A stretch of 64,000 bases of DNA from Darksidea phi (taxonomy: Eukaryota; Ascomycota; Dothideomycetes; Pleosporales; Lentitheciaceae), in NCBI GenBank assembly GCA_030770425.1, contig JASJFT010000129.1, positions 62,001 through 126,000 on the forward strand, written 5' to 3'. Under the pieces are notes generated by a model. That model saw only the letters and a list, made by a program, of their open reading frames with translations, did no database searches and was not told the DNA's origin. Of the stretch, positions 10,460 to 21,000 are shown in pieces. The position numbers were made by a program, and so were the translations under genes. Position 1 is the first letter of the stretch. Each line of letters starts with the position of its first letter.

Positions 10460-11980
10460 ATGCCGCTCACAGCTATCCACAACCGTCTTAGAGAGACCGA
10501 CAACATGGATCTTCTCGGGCTACTTCCATCGACAGACAGCATGCGCTGGGTCGACGAACCCATGGGAATGCCTCCCAAAGCTCTCGTCATCGGAACATCG
10601 CGCGGGCACGATATCATCGCCTTCCTCATACGCAGGGGCGACAAACCACGGGAATTGCGGTTTGCTACTGGCTCTCAAGCCCACACGACATTATTCGCCG
10701 ACGACCTCATTACTTTGAAACTATATGACCCATTCAATTACCTGAAAGGCCCAACAAAAACTGAGAAGTCGAGGCTCAGTTATTTCATCAAGTACTACTT
10801 CTTGAAAGCGGGTTGGGTGGATGGGGGAGTTGGAGGTGATCAGGTGGATATGGCAAAGAAGATTCAGTCGGGATTACGCATTATTTGGGAGAAAAAGGGG
10901 AAACCTAATAACCAGAAAGTCAGTGGGGAAACTGAAGTTCCCGTGGAGAATCATGCTAGCCGCGAGGGTATGAAGACTCGTTCTGCGGGCGAAGCCGACA
11001 TATCTCCTCCAGCCTCCTTCCAAAAACCGTCCAAGGACAACTCTGACTCGGACGATTCTGACTCGGACGATTCTGACTCGGACGATTCTGGCTCAGATTA
11101 CAACAAGCTCATGCAACTGCTCGAAACACACAATGAGCTCCATCTTCTCGACAACATTCCCGCCGCGGAAGAAATGACATTTGAAGAGCAAACCCTCGTA
11201 CCCAAAGCGCTCCCGAAGAAGCTCCTAGTTGGTAGATTGCACGGTGCAGAAGATATTTACGCGTATATGCGCTTCAACAACAACTTTCATGAAGTTCGAT
11301 TCATTAGCGAGGGAGCATGGCTTACTGCTGAGATGTTCGCTAAGCAGCACGTGTTTCACCCCTTCAACAAGACGTTCGATAATAATGTCGTCACCGTCGA
11401 CCAAAGCGAAAAGGCAAGGCTAACGCTTCTAGTGAAGTGGTACTTTATCGCAGCGGGGATTGCGAAGAATTGCGTCCTAAAGGAAACAAGAGACTATCCA
11501 AATCGCTTCCGCACAGGACTTGCATATATCGCGGAGCGCATGGGTTCTGCAGCCGCTAAGCCGCCATCTGAATCACCAGCCAGAAATGAGCTGGATGAGA
11601 GTCACATCCAGTCTACACTCAGCGCTCGGCCCTCTACCTCCTCCCCCTCAAAAACTACCAACTACGGCCACTCTACACTTCAACAGCCCACACCGACTAC
11701 AGCTTCAGGTTTGAGTAGCGATCAAGTACAAAGCCGAAAGCGGACTGCCGAGGACGCGGAGCTAGATGGCATTGAGCGGACCATTGCTGAAGACAGAAAG
11801 TTGACAAAGGAGATGAATGAGCTGGATACCAGTATTGACCTTTTGAAAATGCGAGTGCAAAAGCTGGAGGAGGACAGAGAGAAGCTGGAGGAGAACAGAG
11901 AGAAGCTTGACGAGGCGAGGAGGGGCGTTAGGAAGAGGTTGAAGAGGCAGACCTTGGATTTCGTGATGGATGAGGAATGA
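10460..11980 (+). CDS. Cluster family member D, two tandem family domains
   Basis: Intronless gene of 506 residues from the ATG at 10460 (MPLTAIHNRLRETDN). The frame stays open upstream to 10328, but those 44 residues have no counterpart in paralogues. It holds the family domain twice. Copy 1 (about residues 1-150): LVIGTSRGHDIIAFLIRR, LYDPFNYL, LSYFIKYYFLKAGW. Copy 2 (about residues 212-360): LLVGRLHGAEDIYAYMRF, VFHPFNKT, LTLLVKWYFIAAGI. Between them lies an acidic Asp/Ser repeat linker. A Ser/Thr-rich linker follows, then a C-terminal coiled coil (LEEDREKLEENREKLDEARR) ending RKRLKRQTL. It is the only member with a doubled domain and, unlike A and B, has no introns. Function unknown. Confidence 0.8.
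   Translation: MPLTAIHNRLRETDNMDLLGLLPSTDSMRWVDEPMGMPPKALVIGTSRGHDIIAFLIRRGDKPRELRFATGSQAHTTLFADDLITLKLYDPFNYLKGPTKTEKSRLSYFIKYYFLKAGWVDGGVGGDQVDMAKKIQSGLRIIWEKKGKPNNQKVSGETEVPVENHASREGMKTRSAGEADISPPASFQKPSKDNSDSDDSDSDDSDSDDSGSDYNKLMQLLETHNELHLLDNIPAAEEMTFEEQTLVPKALPKKLLVGRLHGAEDIYAYMRFNNNFHEVRFISEGAWLTAEMFAKQHVFHPFNKTFDNNVVTVDQSEKARLTLLVKWYFIAAGIAKNCVLKETRDYPNRFRTGLAYIAERMGSAAAKPPSESPARNELDESHIQSTLSARPSTSSPSKTTNYGHSTLQQPTPTTASGLSSDQVQSRKRTAEDAELDGIERTIAEDRKLTKEMNELDTSIDLLKMRVQKLEEDREKLEENREKLDEARRGVRKRLKRQTLDFVMDEE
11042..11086. repeat. 15-bp coding microsatellite in member D
   Basis: Three perfect copies of TCTGACTCGGACGAT plus a degenerate fourth encode the DSDDS acidic linker between the two family domains. 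Copy number can change in frame. Confidence 0.85.
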
Positions 11981-12432
11981 GCCTTGCGCTTGTATTCTAG
12001 AAGGGAGCGCAGTAATGTAGTCCTACGAAGAAGGAAACGTTTTACACTTAAGCAGGTGGCGTTTTACGGTGATAGTTTCAATATACGTACATATTCATAT
12101 TACATATATGCGCCCGATGTAGTCTTGAAATCATCGTTTTATGTAGCTAACATTACACACCGTAGCCCCTTCCATGAGATCCTTACTGAGTAAACTGGAA
12201 AAGTCCTTACATTGCCGCTGTAGAGCTAGCTCCATGGGGTCACTCCGATGGGAATGGTAGTCGGTGGCCATGCCGTCGTAGTATGTCGACCCCGAGAAAC
12301 TCACTGCAAAAGAGAATCCTGCCTTTATTTCCGCATCGCCTTGACGACGTGGGAACCAGTTCCGTAAAAGAAAATCCGGGCCTCGCACCTTCCACCCCCA
12401 ACCTCAATAAAGGTCTGGAGCCCTTTACAGGC
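11981..12432. other. Convergent intergenic region between D and E
   Basis: Members D (plus) and E (minus) end toward each other here. The stretch should hold both 3' ends; I see no gene or repeat in it. Confidence 0.45.
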
Positions 12433-14460
12433 TCACACCCTGCTCTTTGGCTTCCTACTAACCACCGTCATAACATCCATCCCTAGCTGGAACCCACCAG
12501 TTATCTCAATTTCCTTTAATCTCCTCTTCGCGTTATCGGTGTCTCTTATCGCATCATCCATCTTGGTCCGCTCAGCGACTTGCTTGTTCTTACAGTCCTG
12601 TATCCTGCTCTCCATTTCGGAGTTCTCCTTCTCCACCTTTTCTTTGATGGCCTGTAGTTCAGCGTCCATACGTTCTCGCAATATTTTTATTTCTTGCTCG
12701 AACTTGGCAGTGATGGAGGCGTGCTCGATTTGGAGGCGTTTTTCTGAGTTATCAAGCTTTAGAGCTTTTTCCACCTGCTCCTTGTCGTAATCGTCAATGA
12801 GTATTTGGTGGAGGGTGATCCGGGTTTTGGCTGTCTCCATTGAGGTTTTCAGGCGTAGATACTCTTTCGTCGTCTGCTTACGGTCTAGAGATATGCCTTC
12901 GTATAACTCAGGATCAGAGTCAGATTCCGCCTCGGAAACCCCCTCTTTCAAAGTTGACTGCTGCTTGGGGCGCGAACCCACGAACAGAGACTCGTGATCA
13001 GATTCCGCCTCGGAAACGCCCTCTTTCAAAGTTGATTGCTGCTTGGAGCGCGAGCCCACGAACAGAGACTCGTGATCAGATTCTGACTCTACTGTATCAA
13101 CGATATAAGCTGACGAAGTCTCGATATCATTATTTGCGGTGGTACTCCGATTACGGTTGGTATTGTTATCGCCGTTACCCCGAAACATCTCCACCATCTG
13201 GACCTGGTGATCTCTGTTCGCATGGGCGACTATATCGCCAATGATTTTAGGTGCCTTGTGTAAGATTGTTGTCGTTGTCTTGGAGGCGGTCGCTGGAGCC
13301 TTTCCGCCGACAACCACATCATCGCTATTACCGTTAGGTTCGTGGAGCTTTACTCGACGACGCTTGGGTGGGATAACAACGCTCGGTTGGCTTGAATTTC
13401 GCGCAGACTTTGGGCTCTCAATATTTTCGCGCGCCACCTCATCAAACATCCCATATGTTCGCTTCTTGGGTGTGTTGTTGCTGGGCCGTTGAGATATTGT
13501 TTTACCTGGCATGCGTGGGCGCGACGGTGAAGGAGTGGTGGAGTTGCCTGGGACAAACATGCCTATGCGCCCCTTTGATGGTGTAGGTGTTTGATTTGCT
13601 AGATATTTGTTGATCGGACGCCAGCCCCTCCTCGGCGCATCGTCTTGGTCGGAGGGAAGGTTGTTATCCTCCTCCGCTTGACTTGATTCTGATGAGGTTC
13701 GAGGTGTTGACATCTTCGTCGCAGCGAAAGACGGTACTATGGAGAAGGCGGGGTTTGAGAATAACTTTGAGGGTGTGCCGCCTATAAACGGTTGCTGTAG
13801 GGCTGGAGCGCCGTTTGTCCTGCCTAAAGGTTCGCCGGTAGGATCGGTGTCTGAGCGGGTGACCTGTGCGATCTCGGCTCTGCTAAGAGAGGTAAAAGAT
13901 AAATAACGTACGTTAATACCGTCTTCATTACCTCCGAGACCACCCGAGGGTGACGTGCTTCCGCTTCGCACAGTGGATGATACGTCCGCTGAATTAGTCG
14001 CGGTATCAGGCCTCATAATAACAGCAAGGCTACGGCGAAAGTATTCTGTAAAGGTCGTTGATATCCCACAAAGGCCGTCCGTTGAATGCCCACGAAGAAT
14101 AAAGCAAGCGCGCATCATGATTCTTAGGCTGTATCGCCGCTCGTTATCATTGAGACATGTTGCGTCAATCGTTCGAAACGGTTCTACATATTCAATAGCG
14201 TCAAGACCGGTATTTGGAACGTCCTCAGAAAGGTCGCTGCCCTTGAATATGCAGAGACGTTTTGTCTGAGTCTTCGTAGAGGTGTGGTAAGCATAGACGG
14301 CCGTACCGTCAGAGGTACCGACCTCAAGCTTCTCCGAAACCCAAATATGAGTGGAATTACGCACTGTAACCCATCGAAGCGCTTCCCAGCCTGGTATCAT
14401 CGTTGCATTGTTACATTTCTCCTTGATCGCCTTCATAAGCTCCTTCACGACAGTGGCCAT
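12433..14460 (-). CDS. Cluster family member E, long-linker form
   Basis: Intronless, 675 residues from the ATG at 14460. The N-terminal family domain (about residues 1-150) has the motifs LEVGTSDGTAVYAYHTST, IEYVEPFRTI and LRIMMRACFILRGH. The ACF form of the third motif groups it with F and G on the far side of the window rather than with its neighbours A-D. A very long disordered Ser/Thr/Pro linker (about residues 155-510) contains basic patches (PPKRRRVKLHEP), a plausible nuclear localisation signal, and a tandem 26-residue repeat with the core ESDHESLFVGSR. The C-terminus (about 530-675) is a coiled coil (ILRERMDAELQAIKEKVE) ending in ITGGFQLGMDVM, which resembles the (S/T)GEEG(F/Y)xLA tail of F and G. 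No signal peptide is seen. Function unknown. Confidence 0.82.
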   Translation of the reverse strand: MATVVKELMKAIKEKCNNATMIPGWEALRWVTVRNSTHIWVSEKLEVGTSDGTAVYAYHTSTKTQTKRLCIFKGSDLSEDVPNTGLDAIEYVEPFRTIDATCLNDNERRYSLRIMMRACFILRGHSTDGLCGISTTFTEYFRRSLAVIMRPDTATNSADVSSTVRSGSTSPSGGLGGNEDGINVRYLSFTSLSRAEIAQVTRSDTDPTGEPLGRTNGAPALQQPFIGGTPSKLFSNPAFSIVPSFAATKMSTPRTSSESSQAEEDNNLPSDQDDAPRRGWRPINKYLANQTPTPSKGRIGMFVPGNSTTPSPSRPRMPGKTISQRPSNNTPKKRTYGMFDEVARENIESPKSARNSSQPSVVIPPKRRRVKLHEPNGNSDDVVVGGKAPATASKTTTTILHKAPKIIGDIVAHANRDHQVQMVEMFRGNGDNNTNRNRSTTANNDIETSSAYIVDTVESESDHESLFVGSRSKQQSTLKEGVSEAESDHESLFVGSRPKQQSTLKEGVSEAESDSDPELYEGISLDRKQTTKEYLRLKTSMETAKTRITLHQILIDDYDKEQVEKALKLDNSEKRLQIEHASITAKFEQEIKILRERMDAELQAIKEKVEKENSEMESRIQDCKNKQVAERTKMDDAIRDTDNAKRRLKEIEITGGFQLGMDVMTVVSRKPKSRV
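12921..13076. repeat. 78-bp tandem duplication inside member E
   Basis: Two 78-base units (start of CAGATTCCGCCTCGG at 12921 and again at 12999, with a further partial start at 13077) differ at only a few positions. They encode two 26-residue units with core ESDHESLFVGSR and KQQSTLKEGVSEA. The near identity points to a recent duplication. Confidence 0.9.
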
Positions 14461-15442
14461 AGCGAGGATATATGAGAAGCTATAAGAGGAAAAGGAGCAA
14501 TGAATGAAGGAAACAGTGTTAGAGTTAGGGCTGGACCTTTCAAATAGTGGATAGACTTATTAAGGGTGAAGCAATTGCCTCTCACCGCTAATGCAATGTT
14601 GCTCAGCATTTACCTTATCTCCGCTTTCCTTACCGCACAAAACGTACCCCGCACTTGGTTTTTAGTAAGGGAAAAGCGAGAGGTGGTAAGAGGGCCTAAT
14701 CCCTGCTGTGTTAGTCCAATTTGTCAATACCTTCATTTTAATAAGAGTGCACAAATGAGTGGTGATACATCCTAGTTGATGTCCCTACTTTCAATTTAAG
14801 AGGTGAAAGACCTCAGAATGGCAAAGAGTGAGGCTGTGGATGTAGGAGAATTTCCCCGCTCCCTTCTATGTGACCATGGACTAGTAGGTCTTTTAATATT
14901 TAGCAGTAAACAGGTCTATAGAATAAGCGACATTTGTTAATTCCAGTCATAACTACTCGACCTATCTCAATGCAGTCTGTCCCCTAAATCCGCATCATGC
15001 CATTTGCACTCCGCATCTACTATCAACCCATTAGCTACCTGTCGAAACGCTCTACTTCGGTCCAGCCCTTCACGACATACCCTATCCGCAATCAATTCAG
15101 CCAGTATAGGTTACAGAAATACCACTTAGGAGCTTTCACACTCGCGTAGTTCCAGGCCTTACAAACACCTAGCCAACACTAAAGACGCCCTACCAACCAG
15201 CACGCTTCAAGAAACCGCAACGCACAATCTTCCGTACTGCGGCTGCCTGGAAGTCGTGTCAGAGCTAAGTTATATCTTCGCCCTCTTTGAACCTCGTTTT
15301 ACAAGCGTCTTATGCAACTCAAATCCCCGTCGCCCCGTCACACCCAATTTGATCTTCTCCAGCTTCTTTCGCTCGCCTCTGCTTGTCGCTTTCCACTAGC
15401 CGCTCCTGCCTTCCTTTCTTCTAGGAGGCCAGTCCTCATGGC
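14461..15442. other. Intergenic, promoter side of member E
   Basis: About 980 bases with no supported gene. The first few hundred bases should hold the promoter of E. Short open frames (14566-14775, 15312-15494) have no recognisable content. Confidence 0.4.
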
Positions 15443-15984
15443 TCATTTATCCTTCAAGTCGTTGGGGTGGCGCTGGAGCTTGTCAATGGGTTGACTGAGG
15501 TGCTCGGTGTCCGTTTGCACTTGGTCTGCCTTGGATCCAGCTGCACCCGACATCAAAGGTGCTGCGTCTCTTCTCTCCATCTCTTCGAAAAATGCCACTA
15601 ATGGCGTCTCGTCATCCAAAACCGAATGTTCGCTGTACAGAGGTGGCACTGAGGTTCGAGAGCGAGCTGATTTGAAGATTTGTCGGTGAGCAGGTTCGGG
15701 ACCACCCCAGGACTACCCCAGGCACCTGAGATGTTCGTGCGCTCTTGCGATGGAGACCCAACACTGCATTCCTCCAGCTCACCATTTGGTGATTTGAGTG
15801 GCTCGCATGCAGATGGGCGCGACCATGCCGCTGACATGGTAGCTTCTACCCCGTATCTCGCCAATCCGTCGTTTCTACTGGCGTCCGGTGATGGTGAGAC
15901 CAGAGAAGTTATCCTTTCTCCCATCAGCGGTCTTAAGTCAGCCCTCCTCGGCTTTTCAAATCGTCCGCGGAAACTGGATCGCAT
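15443..15984 (-). CDS. Possible small hypothetical gene, two exons
   Basis: Two open segments join through a 68-nt GT-AG intron (exons 15984-15717 and 15648-15443; donor GGTAGTCC, acceptor CCTCAG). The phases match and give 157 residues. The protein is polar, with no known domain; its C-terminal part (ETPLVAFFEEMERRDAAP) looks like an amphipathic helix. A plus-strand open frame overlaps (15680-15994), and the start is only a few bases from a RIP-degraded ATPase relic, so this could be chance coding capacity. Confidence 0.33.
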
Positions 15985-15992
15985 GCCGAGAT

Positions 15993-17085
15993 GAAGCCAC
16001 TGTATTATTCCCCCTGCAATGGTCGCTTATACTTCTGGCACAAAGGCCGTCTATTTGTATTTAATTGATAAAGAACTCTAGGAGAGTTCGGCGGTACTAG
16101 GGAGGAAGTCTCTCTTTCGTACTTTGGGCGTAATCCTACCGTTCTCCGGAAGCTCTTTAATAAGTACCGACGGTTCTATTTAGAGTCGGTTAAGAATAAA
16201 ACTTATATCTTTAAGTACTAAGTAGATATATAGAAAGCTTCTAGGACGATAGCTAAGAGAGAGATATTAATTATAATTATTGTCTGGGAGCTGAAAGAGA
16301 TGTTACTAGGTAATATAACTAAGTTCCTAGACCCTAAAACTAGGGCGTAGTACTATAAGCGCGGCCTTCCTTATTAACAAGGATACCTACTTCATGGACC
16401 GCCTAGAACTAGAAAATCTAGCCTTTTCTATTATAGGGTACTTCGATTTGGACGTCTACGTCCTTACTCTATCTAGTTTAACCTATCGTCTCCTAAAAAC
16501 TCTCTTCGCCGAGCTCCCGTAGAACTATATTGTCCTCCTCGAGGATATCGACGCGACTACTATATATCGAAAATCTAATAGTAGTATAGATCTAAGCTAG
16601 AGCCCGGCCTAAAATAGCTCTACCGATAAAAAGGTATCTCTATCGACCCTCCTTAATATATTAAATAGTCTAGTATTATCCCAAGGTAGATTATTAATTA
16701 TAACAACTAACTATATCGAACACCTAGATTCGATACTTATACGTCCTAGTTGTATAGATATAAAAGTCGAGCTCTACCTTGCCGACGAAGATATAATTAA
16801 TTAGCTATTCTTTTTCGTCTATAACTACCCCTCGAAGACTAATATTCGCGACGATGAATCGGGGCGGATCCCCCCTTAACCCGGCAAAGGAGCCGTAGAT
16901 AACTATAAGTTACTTTATTTAGGGTAAGAGTTTATAGCGAAGGTACCGAAGCTAGAATTTAGTCTAGCTAAGATCTTGTCTTTTTTACTAGCGAATAAGT
17001 ATTCACCTCGCTATACTATTACTAATATAGTAGCGTAGATAGAGAAGCTTAAAGAGGAAAAGACGAAATTAACTAGAACAACATC
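15993..17085 (+). pseudogene. RIP-degraded BCS1-like AAA ATPase
   Basis: Translation in the plus frame, ignoring stops and at least one 1-base frameshift near 16425, follows the BCS1-like family in order. The N-terminal part (LYYSPCNGRLYFWHKGRLF) comes first, then EEVSLSYFGRNPTVLRKLF. FLDPKTRA and GYLLHGPPRTRKSSL (a mutated Walker A GPPGTGKS, at about 16390-16420) follow, then FDLDVYVLTLSS and IVLLEDIDA (Walker B). LLIITTNYIEHLDSILIRPS comes next, where LIRPGR is expected, and the C-terminal VPKLEFSLAKILSFLLANKY last. About a dozen in-frame stops, Gly-to-Arg/Ser changes and abundant TA dinucleotides fit C-to-T/G-to-A RIP mutation of a duplicated gene. BCS1-type ATPases are mitochondrial chaperones or, in fungi, members of expanded families; this copy is dead. 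The gene before mutation cannot be assigned to a subfamily. Confidence 0.75.
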
Positions 17086-18038
17086 GTGGGCGCTTGACGA
17101 CAATGATGGATTTGGAGACCATTGATCGGGTTTCCTGCTACGGGGCCGTTCCACGGGGCTTGGGCCGATGCACTGGTGTAAAGGAACGAGGAGTCTTGAG
17201 AACGATGGGGCCATGCATCAGGATGAAGTACATTCCTTTCAAGCCCACTATTCCCATTGGCTGTTTTGATTGATTGTATGTAACTACCTCCTCTCCTTAG
17301 CTCGAATGAGAAACTTAACCTTATCCTATCCTAAGTAGTTATCTTTTCGTCTCATCGTACAGTTTCAGAGTTGGAACCCTCCACCGTCCGCCTCCTCATG
17401 AGACTGTGTCAACACTCCAATTATCGTAACATCTATGCCCTCGTGGCGAGACAGCACCCATGAAGAGACGGCTCCCGCTCCGGACCCTCGAAGTGTCTCA
17501 TTTGCAAGGTTTAAAAAGCCATACTCGTCATAATAAAATTCTACCGTCTTTTCTCTATATGCATCCAAGTCTCCGAAAAGCACTACTGCTGTGTTGGTCG
17601 TGCTATCGATTGTTTCGTCAATCCTGGCAATTGCCCCTCCTACTCTACCCCCCTGTCTACTCGCGACCTCGACGGCCTATCCAGATCTCGGAGGGTTACA
17701 GAGAAAGCGCTACTGAGAAAGACTATGTTTAGCAACTTATAGAGATACGCTGACCCGAAAGGATGCATGCCGGCAGTTTCGTCGCATAAGAGGGCGAGAT
17801 CCCTAAAATCTTCCGACGTGGCGGGACGCTCTAGCGTACCTTAGCGTGCATGTACTCGAAAAGTATCTGTGGCGCACAGTCACAGTCTTCTGGAAGCGTC
17901 AACCACCACGTGCGCGGTAACGTTGTTTCCACGTGTCCTCTATTCCCAGCGCTGCGCCGCCATGCCTTGCTTTACGGCTCCTCTCCGTGGCTCTCGTCCT
18001 CCTCCCTCACCCAAACCCCTCATTGCCAATGGACGAAG
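17086..18038. other. Intergenic downstream of the NLR gene
   Basis: Base composition returns to normal at about 17090. A minus-strand open segment (stop-to-stop about 17365-17680, containing VVLFGDLDAYREKTVEFYYD and SSWVLSRHEGIDVT) reads protein-like and may be the end of an unrecognised or decayed gene; no start or exon partner could be fixed. The rest should hold the NLR 3' end. Confidence 0.35.
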
Positions 18039-21000
18039 CTAGTCGGGTACTGGCACAGGACGTTCCTCTAGGTGTGAATCAGCGCCCTCCTCGAGCAGCA
18101 GTTTAACAACCGCCTCGTGGCCTCCACATGAAGCCGCCTGGAGTGCGTTGCCGAAGTATCCACCCTGCGCGTTAACGTTGGCGCCCTCCTCGACTAGCAG
18201 CTTCACAACCGTCTCGTGGCCTCTATATGAAGCCGCCTGGAGTGCGTTACCGTACTCTCCACCCTGCGCGTTGATGCTGGCGCCTTCCTCGAACAGCAGC
18301 TTCACAACCGCCTCGTGGCCTCCACATGAAGCCGCCTGGAGTGCGTTGCCGAAGTATCCACCCTGCGCGTTGACGTTGGCGTCCTCCTCGAGCAGTAGTT
18401 TAGCAACCGCCTCGTTGCCCCTAAATGAAGCCGCCTGGAGTGCGTTGCCGTAGTGTCCACCCTGCGCGTTGATGTTGGCGCCCTCCTCGAGTAGTAGTTT
18501 AGCAACCGCCTCGTTGCCCCTAAATAAAGCTACCTGGAGTGCGTTGCCGAAGTGTCCACCCTGCGCGTTGACGTCAGCGCCTTCCTCGAGCAGCAGCTTT
18601 ACAACCGCCTCGTCACCTCCATATGAAGCCGCGTGGAGTGCGTTGCCGTACTGTCCACCCTGCGCGTTGACGTTGGCGCCCTCCTCGAGCAGCAGTTTAG
18701 CAACCGCCTCGTTGCCCCTAAATGAAGCCGCCTGGAGTGCGTTACCGAAGTGTCCACCCTGCGCGTTGATGTTGGCGCCCTCTTCGAGCAGCAGCTTCAC
18801 AATCACCTCGTCGCCTCTCCATGAAGCCGCCTGGAGTGCGTTGCCGTAGTCTCCACCTTGCGCATTGACGTCGGCGTTCTTGTCGAGCAGCAGCTTCACA
18901 GTCGCCTCGTGGCCTCCACATGAAGCCGCCTGGAGTGCATTGCCGAAGTATCCACCTTGCGCGTTGACGTCGGCGCCTTTATCGAGCAGCATCTGAATAA
19001 TCTCTAAGTCGTCATTGAAGCATGCATGATAGAGCGAGGTTATGCCGTTCCCATCCCTCTCGTTGACATTATAACCTTCGTCCAGAAGCCGAATGATAGC
19101 ACCAGCTAATCCCGCAGAAGCTGCAAACTGTAAAGCATATTTCGGAGTTGTTTCGCCTGCCCATTGTTTTCTTATGTGAGGAACGTTGTAAAGACTAGTA
19201 CTGTAAATGATTGTACTAGCAGAGACTGAGAATCGCATGGGATCAAAGTGCCGTACCACGGTGCGATAGTTATGCCCACCTCGCAGCACCTTGATCTGCA
19301 GAATAGCTGCCAGGTACCTACTCTCTTGCTGGAAAAGTCTTTCGAGCTGACCCATAACATATACAGGAACTTCATCACATCTTAAGATGTGGTAATCGAA
19401 GTTTTGATTTGCATAGCCCGCTAAAGCATTTGTTTCAAGGCGGTCGTAAAGATCATACGCAGCCTCCACCGGCCTACTGAATGCCACTAGATGCATGTAC
19501 GTAAGACACGCGAAGCTCAACCGCGCATGCACCGACTTCGAGTCTAGAAGCTGTGTTCTTATGCTCTGTTGCGACAACCCTTGAACAGCAGTTGTCAAGA
19601 ATTCCTGTACGGTGTAGTGAATTGGACGGATCGTTTCATTAGCTTCTTCCAGCAGGTTGGCGCAAGCTTCGAGAATTACTTGTGGGGAATCTGGTTGTAG
19701 CTCGTCGAGAACCGTGCAACTCGCCTTTATTGCAAGCGCGCATTGTAGCTCACAAGTGCTGAGAGGCCTCCGGGCGTAGATCACCCAAGCGAGACAATTC
19801 AGTGCTAAATCTCTCATGTAGGGAGGCTGGTCTTCAATCTGCTCCAGTATGCGAACGTAGGTGTCTGGTAAGCCCCGCGGTAAGGTCTCCAGTGCATCCT
19901 GTACAACCTGGTCCTTCCGTGCCTTGCTGGCTTGACAGAGATTATCTAGTTGAAGACGAACCCAAAGGAACCTGCTCTGAGTTTAGCCTGCTAGCATCTC
20001 CAGGTCAACTACTTTGCCTACACTTACATGCCCTCTGCTTTCATGGTAAGTGTTTGAACAATCTTCTCTATAAGCTTGTCGCTGGTAACATAGAGCGTCT
20101 TTCCATGCTCACCAACCCGGAGCTTCTCGACTTCACTGCGCGTAAACGTTTCTATATCCTTTGCGACGTTCTCAGCTAGAACCTGAATCGTAGGTATGTG
20201 CTTGTCTTCGAAAGCTTTGGCGATGTCCATCTCCTTACGACTGGTGACAAACACTTTAACGTTGCATGGGCTCGGTGCAGTTACTATACCAGTGATAAAT
20301 CCAAGGATGGTTTCCCGCTCTGCCTCTAGACATTCATCTAGAGCATCAAACACGACGTACACCTGTCGCTGATCTTCCACGAGAGAAACGAATCTGTCCT
20401 GGGTGCCAACCAACGACGGAGATAAGGCATCATGTTTGAGTTGGAGCAAGTCATGGGGTATATGGTCCTTTTTGCGGCACAACTGCTTGATCAAAGCCGC
20501 TACGATCTGAGAAATGTCGCTCAGCTGCGTGTTCCGATAGTTATAGTAGGCAAAGCAGATGGCAGTATCTTCTCGTAGTCCAACCCTGGTTGAGATGTCT
20601 TCTATTACGTTTGATCTACAGCGTGCATAAGAATGTGAACGAAGACAAAATCGGGCGAACATTCACTTACGCGAGGACGGATTTGCCAATTCCAGCTACA
20701 CATTGTCAGCACGGTGCAGTTCTTTAGGTCTAGCGTCGCTTACGTTTTCCATGACACCACAAGAGAGATGAGACAGAGCTGCTGAACCATTGCTGATACT
20801 TGGGTTCTTGCATTAACCAGTCGCACGTGCCTGCATGTTTCTTCGCAAAAGTGTCTTGATGGGTTTTCTCGAAATCGATGCTTGAGACCCAGGAGAGGAA
20901 CGCCGACTTTTCTTTCCCTAGGCGACATCAGCAATTTGTGCACGCATAGAGCATGAGGGAAAACGTCCTTACTTTCTTCTTCACGGCGCCTTGCCTGCTC

